Shown piece after piece: positions 55,901 to 64,000 of a stretch of DNA of 64,000 nucleotides. This stretch comes from Trichoderma breve (lineage: Eukaryota; Ascomycota; Sordariomycetes; Hypocreales; Hypocreaceae). The first letter of the stretch is position 1, and every line of letters begins with the position of its first letter. Below the pieces are notes generated by a model, which saw only the letters and a program-made list of their open reading frames with translations, did not search any database and had not been told where the DNA came from. Position numbers and translations under genes: made by a program. The stretch lies in assembly GCF_028502605.1 (NCBI RefSeq), contig NC_079233.1:4588001-4652000 (forward strand). Direction: 5' to 3'.

Positions 55901-56566
55901 GAGACTCAGTTCGGTATTGTGGAACGGCCAACACATTACAACACCTCCTGGGATATGGCCAAGCTCGAGGTGTGCTGTCACAAATGGGCCGACTTATCGG
56001 AAGCAGGATACGGTGTGAGCATTCTTAACGACTCCAAATATGGCTTCGCTACGAGCGGAAACATGATGCGATTGAGCCTGCTCCGTTCACCAAAGGCTCC
56101 CGATGCCAACGCTGATATAGGTCGTCATCATATTAAATGGGGCATTTTCCCTCACGAAGGACCTGTAGGTTGGCAAACAGTGAAGAAGGGCTTTGAGTTC
56201 AACATTCAAGTCCGTATTGCCTCGTGCCCTAATGGGATCCGCTCGCCGGAGTTGTCAGCGAGCCCCGTCAAATTGAGAGACGGTCTAGGACTAGTGCTGG
56301 ACACCATCAAGAGAGCAGAAGATGATACGGATGTGAGTTGCGGCAATTTGCCTACAAGGGATGGCAAAAGCATCGTATGCCGAGTATATGATGCCATTGG
56401 TGGGAAGAACAGGGCTTTCTTAGAGACCGGGCACGCTAAGATTCAGAAGGCGTGGAAATGCAATCTCTTGGAAGATGACCTAGAGGAGCTGCCCATTGTG
56501 AATGGTGGTGTAGAGATAGAGCTGCAAAGATTCGAACTGGCTACCTATAGACTACTTTTAGAGTAG
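52985..56566 (+). pseudogene. GH38 alpha-mannosidase, frameshifted
   Basis: Nearly full-length homology to class II (Ams1-type cytosolic/vacuolar) alpha-mannosidases. Recognisable in order: RNPHIDWRLW, intron near 53309-53357, [44 protein letters not shown] with the zinc ligands, [16 protein letters not shown] with the nucleophile Asp, CQFHDCLPGSSIEM, and a C-terminal beta domain ending FELATYRLLLE. Three places need a frame change: near 53972 (EILDTF then [20 protein letters not shown]), near 54500 (LAGMTR then [12 protein letters not shown]) and near 55682 (GRELEGG then RMAESGPERVSV). I could not confirm the first exon; ATG 52985 (MDSRIHSRQGCC...MKPVGKK) is plausible but its donor is non-canonical. 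Either a recent pseudogene or sequence error. Confidence 0.82.
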
Positions 56567-56712
56567 CTGCTAGATGTTGGAATCACTGGACGTGGTGCCT
56601 CTATGCTGAAGTCTGTCGCAAAGCAAGGGTAGAATTTAGAGGTGAATCAATTATGCGCACGAATAACATCTATAATCCATGAGCCATCATAGACTAGCCT
56701 CTCCAGATAAGT

Positions 56713-58818
56713 CTACTCATGGTCTTTCGTGACGTGTTTCAGGAGTGTTTCTAGCACTGGCCGTGCCTGATCAATGTATGCTGCGCGCGCTGTGCGAGCA
56801 GCAAGCACCCGGAGCGACAACGAAACCAAGGCTTGCCAGTTGTGTACATACAAAGGAGGTCCACGCAGTTGCGCAGCCAGAATCAATAGCGTTGCCGTGG
56901 AGATGGCACGATAGCTGAACCAGGTCGCCTCGTAATAATGTGGTCTTGTGAGTCGCTTGATCGTGAGAGCACAGTACTGGAGGCATTTCTGTGCTAAGGG
57001 TAATACACGATCAAAGTATGGATCTGTGTCGGGCTTGTGGAGAGCGTAATAAAGTAATGGTCTGTAAGAAATCTGGCGCCATTGGAGTTGCCTGCATTCC
57101 AAGATAAATGCTAGGTCTTCGGGAGCACCATCGTCAGCATCAAATTCCAATGTTTTGGGTAATATTGTTCGCCATTGGTCAAGCTCGTGCTCCTGGAGAA
57201 TGGCCTGAGCCATTACATGCTCTACATTCGCCAGCCAAACATGTTCTCCTGGCTCGTAGAGTAGATCATTAATAGAATCAGCCTTTTTCCTCAGCGCTAT
57301 ACACGCTAGATAATAGTACCAGCTATGTTCTTCTTGTTGTTGTATGACGCTTGATGGCAATATCTGCCAATTTGAGTTTGTGTTGGATGAATCATCATTC
57401 ACACTGCTGTGGAATGAGGTCCAGGAAGGGAGACTTGGAAACTCTCGAGGAAAGTGTAAGCTGGTAATACCCGCTGGTGGAAGGTCGAGCTCTTCTCGAA
57501 GGTCTCTGTGATACTTTTAGCATATGACATGACCTATGTCTTGGACAAGGCAGACGTACCGCTCAGTTCTACAACATGAAAAGTACAGTCGCTCTAAAAC
57601 ATGGAACTCTGTGTCGAGACTGTCATCTCTCACGTTCCTATGGGATAGTATAAACTGCAAACGACTGCAAGCCTGACTATAATGAACCCAGGCATTGGTA
57701 GGTCTCAACCGACACACTTCATATAGTCCAGCTAGAAAAAAGCACTGAACCGATGTGAGCGTGACGTCTAAGAGACCAAGGCGCTTCTTGGCCGCAAGGT
57801 AGAACGCATCGCCAGGTATGCAGTTCATTCCCAGGGAGTCATAGAATGTCTGATTGTAGGAACCTGGGGAAGGGTTTGAGTATTCAAACGACTCCCCGAC
57901 CTGCTTCACGGTATTGGCAAGGGCACATGCCAGCATCTATTGGAATTTAGCAATTGGAATACAGTCCAAGTTGATTTCCGACGAGAAGTCAGGTTCATCT
58001 CACTACAACGCAGGAGTCTTCACCCCAATCGAACCCACCGTCTATTATCGTCTTGACCTGTAAGTTGAATCTTGAGACGTCGAATATCGGATTCTTCACG
58101 TGCGCTACTGTTAGATACCTCTGGCAGAGGTTTTGAATATGAGCCTTGTCTGTTGGTGATAATGGTGTTGTTATTTCCTCCACCAGGCCTTCAGCATTCC
58201 CCGTTCTAAACCCAGCCGGGGGCTCATCCCTCTGACTATGTGGGCTATGGTTTGACGTCGATGGACTAGATGGCAGTCTAGGTGAGATAATGCCTTGAGA
58301 AATGATGTTATGAATTATTGGCCACTTGGTTGTAGCTTCAAATGAGATCCCGGTTGCTTTGACAGCATGTGCGGGCCGTCCTAGATTAGACGCTCCTGGG
58401 AAAGTGGTGTTTTGCGCTGTGTCTAAAGAAGGCGAAGATGAATGAAGCGATTTACAGTTAGAATCAGTCGAATCTGCATAGGCTGGTCGTTGAGAAAGCT
58501 CCAAAAGTTGAGCAACATGATTGATGCGATTCATGACATCTGTCAACGTTGGCTCCCTGCTCACAAGGTAGGTTACACCAGAGTCCAGTGACTTACAGGC
58601 AAGGTACAGGTACCTTAGTCAATCACTTACTGTGGAATTTGCTGTCCATCCAGCTCCCCATATACACATTGAACGTGGTTCTCCACGCAAACACCACATG
58701 AAGGCCGGCGGTTGTCGCATTTTGTTTTCTTCGAGCGACACCGACGACAAGCCGTATGGCCTCGCTTGAAGCGCTTAGCGCGACGTACCTGAGTCACCTC
58801 TTCCTCCCAGAAGTTCAT
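56713..58818 (-). CDS. Zn2Cys6 fungal transcription factor
   Basis: Four exons (58818-58631, 58559-58004, 57936-57560, 57505-56713) give about 637 residues with phases 2, 0 and 2. ATG 58818 is the first in frame; upstream only TTG. The DNA-binding cluster HTACRRCRSKKTKCDNRRPSCGVC lies near residues 21-50 with six cysteines and a preceding basic stretch KRFKRG. A Ser-rich linker follows. The middle region (WGEDSCVVMLACALANTVKQ, LLDVTLTSVQCFFLAGLYE, YSQACSRLQFIL) matches the fungal-specific TF domain. It is transcribed towards the mannosidase and is the only regulator in the 42-59 kb cluster, so it is the best candidate to bind the CGG-N6-CGG motif. A lone CGGGGA half site occurs near 59050 in its own promoter. 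Confidence 0.92.
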
Positions 58819-60029
58819 TAGGGTTATTTGGAGCAGGGCAAGGCACAATAGTTGAGGCGAGAAACAGTGCAATAACCGTGTGGCGACAGCAATCGTTTGA
58901 GGGCGTTTGTGAAAAACGGACTGTTCTTCCTTCAATTTTCTCTCAACCTGAGAACCTACTAAGTCGTGATATAACTAATTACCTACATAAGTACCTATGC
59001 ATGATTGTGTAATTGAGAGTGCCGATGGTGAAATTGGCTTACCACAGTGAGTTAAGGGTGCGGGGAACTTTCGCCTGATAGGGAATCCATTTAGATATAG
59101 GGGACTCATTGATGGCTTGCAGCCATCCTCATGGTTGGCTTCTCGAGTGAAAAAAAACAAACGGCTGCAGGTGCCGGGCGTGGGATACAGGTAACTATGA
59201 ATATCCTGAAGATGATGCCATTGAGAAGGGGCAGGAACTATAAAGTACTGGTAGAAGGATAATATATGGGGACAATATGTGATATTATGGATGAGAAAAA
59301 GCTCTCTCTCCGACCTGTCTAGTAAGGACATGGATATAGCGCTATAATATAGGGTTCGATGTCTTCCATTTTTTGCCTCCTGAGACTCGGCTCCAGATTA
59401 GGATCACATGGTTCCGTTTTTGGAGGACAATGAACCCCGCGCTGAGAAATTTATCACCATTAAGTCACCTTAGCAACATTGAACTTAGAAGACGGTGATT
59501 ACGCCGACTGTTTTACACACGGCGGCGACATCGGTGGTATTCGTGCCTGCTGACATTTACGGGCATGGCAAGCTAAGAGTATAATGATTAGCTGCTAGGA
59601 GGAGCACAGAGTGTTGAGTAAGCCTATAAACATAGAACTAAACGCACTCTACTGAGTCCTATTGTGCTGGGCAAAGCCCCTATCATCATGAGATTAAAAC
59701 TTGCATAATATGTAGATTATTTAGACATTCATTTTTATACTTCTATCTTTATTAATATTAACATTGAAGATGGGGCCAGGCGTATAACGCGTGACATGTG
59801 CTCAAAAGCACTTATCTGAAAAGACCTATGTCCCCTGTACACCAGCGGAAGTATTCGAGGAACCCGTTCCAAAATAACTGCCTTTTAACCTTAGTCTTTT
59901 CCTGCATAACAAAGTAAGGCTGCGCATTAGATCACAGTAGGTTTTCTATTTTCGGATGTCTTCATTTACATCTGCATAAAGTCAGAGATAAATCTTGGCA
60001 TAAACCCAAGGAAAACATTCAACTTCGCT
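58819..60029. other. Intergenic, no gene seen
   Basis: 5' flank of the Zn2Cys6 gene and 3' flank of the lipoxygenase. The open frame at 58975-59331 has no domain. AT-rich around 59690-59770. Confidence 0.5.
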
Positions 60030-61859
60030 CTAGACGGCGCAGAAGAAGGGAATGTAAGCAGGATCCAGAGTCCTGTAAATGAAAGGCATATTCTGACTCA
60101 AACCCTGGCTGTCGAACGCACGGCTGCGGATCTGCTGGCTGAGCTTTTGCATACTGTCCAGTAAAACCTTGGAAGCACTTTTTGTGTCCTGATTTAAGCT
60201 CTGCACAGTAGTGGCATCAAAAGCATCCTTAAGTGTCCGTCCGTCGCTGCCGTAAAATGGTCGATTAAAAGAAGCCATAAATCCTAGGTAATGAACAGCG
60301 GTGGCAGGGTCTGGCAGATACGGCATGAGGTCTTTGACGCCCTTCTCCTTCGGGATAGCAGTGTAAATGGCGGGAATATGGAATGGCAGGGTGCCGGAGG
60401 CAATTGGAGCGCCCCCGTTGACGCTGTGGTGCGAGACTGAGGTAGCATAGGCGAAGTGGGTGAGGACATCGATGAGAACTTTCTTGCTTAGGTTCTTCTC
60501 TTGGGGAAAGTCCTGGGCCTTGGCCATTGTGCTGGCCTCGTTGAACCAGTTGTGGACCTCAAAGTCGCCAGAGAGGTCATACTCGCTTTTATAGTACGAG
60601 TTGACAAAAGATGTGAAGAAGATGTGGTAGTTGTCACGGATGCGCTTGGCATCGTCGTAGAAGGGGAAAGAGTTAAAGACAGACTTTCCATTATCATCAA
60701 TCAAACCACGGGCTTTCAAGTTGTTTTCCAGATATCCGCTCTGGTATCGACCGTCAACGGGCCAGCTGTCAGTAACAAATTGACGGCAGCCAAACTGATT
60801 GAAGACCATGAGCTGATCCCAGTGGCCGCCAGGGTTGAAGCAAAGCTCCTCTCCAACGATACGAGAAGAATAGGCTTGCACCATGAGGCGCTCGAGAAGA
60901 ATCATTATGGGGTGCTTCTCGCTAAGAGTGTGAAGAGCAGCTTGGTGAACAGATTCGGTGACGTCGTGCGACACAACAAGGTGCAGCATTTGTGCGTGGA
61001 ACATATCATTGGCGTTGAACATCATCTTTGCCAGCAACCAGTCATTCGCGGAGTCAAGAGGAGTGTAAGTCAGATCGGCGTCAACATTAGTGCGGATGGC
61101 CAAAGGCAAAAAGTTGCCAGACTCTGGGTCGATGTAGAAGTAGGCGCTGCAAGCGACGGGGAAACGCTGGACGACAGTAGCAACGTCGTACTTGGCCTGA
61201 TAGGAGTGGTCGACAATGAAAAGGCGGTTGCTAGCCTGAAGAGACTCAAGCGTATTTCCAGAACCGACAATCTTACTCGTTATGACATCGTCTAGTGGAA
61301 AAGGAAGAGGCTCGTCGGCCATAACGCGTCGGACGGCATGGGGGTGCTCGCTCAGGCGTTCCATGGAGAAAAGGAGATCTTGGGTCGCATTGGAAATGAT
61401 ACCAGGAGCAATACCTCGAGGATTTGTATTATTGAGCTGGCCATCGTAGAGGATTCTTTCGTAGTCTTGCCAACTGTTGAGGCCGCCATTCTGCAATGTG
61501 AAATTAGTACTTAAATCCATCTTCCAGTATGATGAAAGTGTGGCCGTTACAGTTTGAATAGCTCCTTGGAGGGACTGGACGTCGAGAGCAATCAGCTCAT
61601 CAATGATGGCACGGTCCTGGCTCCATGCATCGTAGTCGGCCTTGCTACGAGCATTGCCAAGTGTGCCATTGGGGAAGGGGGCGGCCTCGCCGGTGAGGGA
61701 CGGGCCGTAGATGAAACCATCACGACGAGCAGAGACAGCAGCGGCACGAGCTTCGGGGTTGGGATCAAGCTGAGGGATGCAAGCTGGGTAGGTTGTGGGA
61801 GCAGCCAAAGCAGAGCCGAAAAGGACCGCAGCAGCAGCGACGTAATCGGTAGATCGCAT
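60030..61859 (-). CDS. Secreted manganese-type lipoxygenase
   Basis: Single exon, 609 residues from ATG 61859; a longer frame upstream starts only with TTG. A signal peptide covers about residues 1-20 (YVAAAAVLFGSALAAP). The catalytic lipoxygenase domain has WLLAKMMFNANDMFHAQMLH with metal ligands His288 and His293, SHHSVNGG with His477 and Asn481, and ends FFCAV, the C-terminal Val being the fifth ligand. Fungal enzymes of this type use manganese and oxygenate linoleic or linolenic acid to hydroperoxides outside the cell. They lack the plant PLAT domain, as here. All ligands are intact. Manganese versus iron cannot be settled from sequence alone. N-x-S/T sites fit glycosylation. Confidence 0.92.
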   Translation of the reverse strand: MRSTDYVAAAAVLFGSALAAPTTYPACIPQLDPNPEARAAAVSARRDGFIYGPSLTGEAAPFPNGTLGNARSKADYDAWSQDRAIIDELIALDVQSLQGAIQTVTATLSSYWKMDLSTNFTLQNGGLNSWQDYERILYDGQLNNTNPRGIAPGIISNATQDLLFSMERLSEHPHAVRRVMADEPLPFPLDDVITSKIVGSGNTLESLQASNRLFIVDHSYQAKYDVATVVQRFPVACSAYFYIDPESGNFLPLAIRTNVDADLTYTPLDSANDWLLAKMMFNANDMFHAQMLHLVVSHDVTESVHQAALHTLSEKHPIMILLERLMVQAYSSRIVGEELCFNPGGHWDQLMVFNQFGCRQFVTDSWPVDGRYQSGYLENNLKARGLIDDNGKSVFNSFPFYDDAKRIRDNYHIFFTSFVNSYYKSEYDLSGDFEVHNWFNEASTMAKAQDFPQEKNLSKKVLIDVLTHFAYATSVSHHSVNGGAPIASGTLPFHIPAIYTAIPKEKGVKDLMPYLPDPATAVHYLGFMASFNRPFYGSDGRTLKDAFDATTVQSLNQDTKSASKVLLDSMQKLSQQIRSRAFDSQGLSQNMPFIYRTLDPAYIPFFCAV

Positions 61860-62756
61860 GTTGAAAGTGAAACCGAAGATAATAATTGACAAGCCTTATG
61901 ACCGTGGTACTTTTCATAGTCAAATTTGGTAGCAACGAGACTCTTTTATAGAGAAATGATACCATTACCATAGATCTGCAGGAGTTGGCACTCCACTCCC
62001 TTGTATAAATTTGACGCCCCTGCATTTGGCAGTATGCTTAAAATGCTACAGTACAAATATGCCTGCTAACCAAGATTCGTGTCAGCAACCTTCCAAAAAG
62101 GGAGTTGAAGTCGGAAATTTATTCCAAGCTGGGTTTTCTTTATATCGGCTTGCCCAGCTAGCCTCGGCACTTTTATAACTGTTGGCATTTCTTAGAGTTT
62201 AAGAAGCGCACTCCTAGCGAGCATCTAAAATTTCAATTCTCACGTCAGCTGCGGCCCCTATTACCCTGCTCCGTGGCCAACTGCCATATTGAGCCGGCCC
62301 ACCACATTGGATTTGTCTTCATCTTAACTCATTACCTAACGCCGTGATGCAACTCGCCTGAAAAGGTAGAAACGGATCAAGGTTAGAGCAGCGCTCGAGG
62401 ACTTGATTCCAGTCCAGTTTGCGGGTCTGGCCGAGGTTCCGAGCCTCGTTCTTTGCTCCGAGTGCAGTCTCATTATACCCGAGGACAACAAAGTCATTTA
62501 CGATCACAGACCACTACGCTAACAGCTGCTGAGGACAGGAAGCCGGAGACTGGACTGGAGACAGTCGCCGCCAGTCCAGTTGAGACTCATTCGGTTATAG
62601 ACTGGTTCAGTTTCTTAACGAAACTTTCAATACGAACGGAACATTTATTCATGGCAGTCCGTATTCGGCCTAGATGCCGTTTCATGTCTTCAAAGGTGGC
62701 ACAGGAACCACGTCTATCGACTTTAGATATAATCCACATTGCTCACCAGTCCAAGC
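61860..62756. other. Intergenic, lipoxygenase promoter
   Basis: No gene seen. The TATA-like box of the lipoxygenase is listed separately; short CAGTC-rich repeats occur near 62545-62615. Confidence 0.5.
61941..61950 (-). promoter_or_regulatory. TATA-like box of the lipoxygenase gene
   Basis: TATAAAAGAG on the minus strand, about 82-91 bp upstream of ATG 61859. Confidence 0.55.
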
Positions 62757-62875
62757 ACATACGACCATAGGTAGTGGAGAATTCGGGGTCCCGTCTGCTC
62801 CCCCATAGACAAGCCACTAACCGGCAGATTAGTAGTTGAGTGGGTGACCATCAGCGAACACCGGCTGTTGTATGT
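62757..62875 (+). rRNA. 5S ribosomal RNA, dispersed copy 3
   Basis: 119 nt from ACATACGACCATAGG to GGCTGTTGTATGT, followed by TTTTTCTTTTT. Helix II uses TAGTGG and CCACTA in place of TAGAGG and CCTCTA of copy 1, so pairing is kept. The AAGCCACTAACCGG and GTGGGTGACCATC control boxes are present. The CCAAGC leader immediately upstream is shared with copy 2. Confidence 0.9.
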
Positions 62876-63425
62876 TTTTCTTTTTGGGGGTTTCTCTCTT
62901 TTTATATTATTTTGTTGCTGCGATCTGATCTTGCGGTCTCTCTGGTAGTGTGTTGGGTGTCTTGCATTTAATGCGGGTGAGAAGAGCCTAGTCTCTTTTC
63001 GGCCAAGCACATACATAGTAATTCGGGCTGTCAGCCTTCAAGACTCTTTGACTGGGAACACTCAGTAATCCCTCCCCCAAAAGAAAAATTAGAGAAAGAA
63101 AGAAAAGAAAGAAAGGAACTTATTCATCTCCCATTTGGAATACTTCTTTGTACTGCCCCTTTGTTATGTCACAAGCATCCAAGTTGTTTACCATAAGTGC
63201 TAGCTGGCGTTGTCCTATTTTTGAGTTTAACACTGGGGACCCGTATTACCTAGATTATCACTCTCGATCAATGAGGTTAAGATTTATTTATTTCTTTACA
63301 AAAGCCCACTGTATGAACCTCCTCCTCAGTATATATTTCTAACATGAACACCACGAAACTCTTAGAAGGCTCTTCTGTCCAGTCAATAGAGAATAAATTA
63401 CACGTTCATTCATAGTGAATCCTAT
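62876..63425. other. Intergenic with possible second 5S scrap and GA-rich microsatellite
   Basis: CCAAGCACATAC then ATAGTAATTCGGG at 63003-63028 looks like an internally deleted start of a 5S copy. A GAAA-rich microsatellite lies at 63086-63116. No gene seen. Confidence 0.45.
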
Positions 63426-64000
63426 CTATTGGGAAAGCAGGTCAGCTGTTGTATAATACCCCTGATCAAAAGCGAGGTATTCTGCTGTACAGCCGTCAAG
63501 AGTAGTACTCTTTGGATCGGCGCCATTTTCCACAAGAAATTTAACTATTTTGTAGTGTCCATAATATGATGCTATATGCAACGGTGTCTCACGATTAACG
63601 GTTGTAACCGATATATTAGCACCAGATCCAATAAGCAATCTCGCAATCCTAAGATGCCCAAAACGTGAAGCGCAGTGAATTGGTGTCCAACCACTTATAT
63701 CTTGACAGTTGATGTTAACATCCCTTTGGGTAAGTAGTAGCTGAACAATTTGGAAATGCCCATTTTCTGACGCATAGTGTATTGCCGTCGTACCCCCCTT
63801 ATCCGTGGCTTGGGCATTAATAGTGCTGTGGCCCAGCAACAGTTGGACAATTTGATGGTATCCATGCATTGCAGCCAGATGGATTGGGGCCACAAGGTCG
63901 TTATCTTTGGAATTGATGTCGATGCCGTTCTGTTTAAGAAGATGTTGAACGATTTGGAAGTGCCCATACTTTATAGCCGAATGCAGCGCTGTACGATTTT
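63426..64000 (-). CDS. Ankyrin-repeat protein, 3' end only
   Basis: The frame runs from the window edge to a stop at 63426; the start is outside. At least five ankyrin repeats of about 33-35 residues are visible: TALHSAIKYGHFQIVQHLL, APIHLAAMHGYHQIVQLLL, TAIHYASENGHFQIVQLLL, TPIHCASRFGHLRIARLLI and TPLHIASYYGHYKIVKFLV. The protein ends in a short tail after a last degenerate repeat. Fungal genes of this kind often join ankyrin repeats to NACHT, HET or PNP-UDP domains, but the N-terminal domain is not in the window. Partner-binding role only. Confidence 0.92.
   Translation of the reverse strand, partial: NRTALHSAIKYGHFQIVQHLLKQNGIDINSKDNDLVAPIHLAAMHGYHQIVQLLLGHSTINAQATDKGGTTAIHYASENGHFQIVQLLLTQRDVNINCQDISGWTPIHCASRFGHLRIARLLIGSGANISVTTVNRETPLHIASYYGHYKIVKFLVENGADPKSTTLDGCTAEYLAFDQGYYTTADLLSQ

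Noticed and set aside
59041..59070. Autoregulatory motif in the Zn2Cys6 promoter
   Set aside because: A single half site without a partner at the right spacing.
60501..61295. A 264-codon frame antisense to the lipoxygenase
   Set aside because: Shadow frame; the minus-strand product has all lipoxygenase metal ligands.

Overview
The window looks like nuclear DNA of a filamentous ascomycete, probably Pezizomycotina (Sordariomycetes/Hypocreales by general gene content, low confidence at that rank). The evidence is short 50-100 nt GT-AG introns with CTAAC-like branch sites, dispersed single 5S rRNA genes, and fungal-specific families: LysM effector, Zn2Cys6 regulator, bZIP with a DUF3425-like tail, Rhodopsin-fold membrane protein, 2EXR, HET, manganese lipoxygenase and berberine-bridge oxidase. 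All gene models below were built by reading both strands and joining exons by phase; none was checked against transcripts or databases.

Layout. 0-9.8 kb: the 5' end of a medium-chain (trans-enoyl-reductase-like) reductase runs off the left edge, followed by an SDR, a secreted FAD oxidase, an unusual BAHD acyltransferase/enoyl-CoA hydratase fusion and a three-LysM secreted protein. Apart from the LysM gene this may be the edge of a biosynthetic cluster. 10-20 kb is gene-poor and relic-rich: a non-autonomous inverted-repeat element with an internal hairpin, a 5S rRNA gene, a 29-bp minisatellite, a broken F-box-like gene, a HAD phosphatase, an SDR and a 2EXR gene. 20-33 kb: a type-B carboxylesterase facing a dead epoxide hydrolase across a promoter with three TGACTCA boxes, then an SDR, a bZIP regulator, a second 5S gene, a Rhodopsin-domain membrane protein and a BAHD acyltransferase, ending in a HET-domain relic. 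33.5-42 kb: a long empty stretch, a secreted M14 carboxypeptidase, a saccharopine-dehydrogenase-like reductase and an SDR lacking its catalytic lysine.

The most interesting region is 42-59 kb. A secreted protein of unknown family, an SGNH/GDSL esterase, an MFS sugar porter, two divergent cytosolic-type sulfatases and a GH38 alpha-mannosidase (now frameshifted) lie together and end at a Zn2Cys6 regulator. I found five perfect matches to one 15-bp motif, CGGGGAGNYCGGGGA (a CGG-N6-CGG direct repeat), all between 42.9 and 52.8 kb and all in intergenic DNA about 200-670 bp upstream of these genes, with a sixth degenerate match upstream of the unknown secreted gene. I infer a locally controlled catabolic regulon, perhaps for sulfated or mannose-containing glycans or sulfate esters, with the Zn2Cys6 protein as the obvious candidate activator.

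The right end holds a manganese lipoxygenase, a third 5S rRNA gene and the 3' end of an ankyrin-repeat gene that continues past the window. The three 5S copies carry a compensatory base-pair change in helix II, and one or two truncated 5S fragments are also present.
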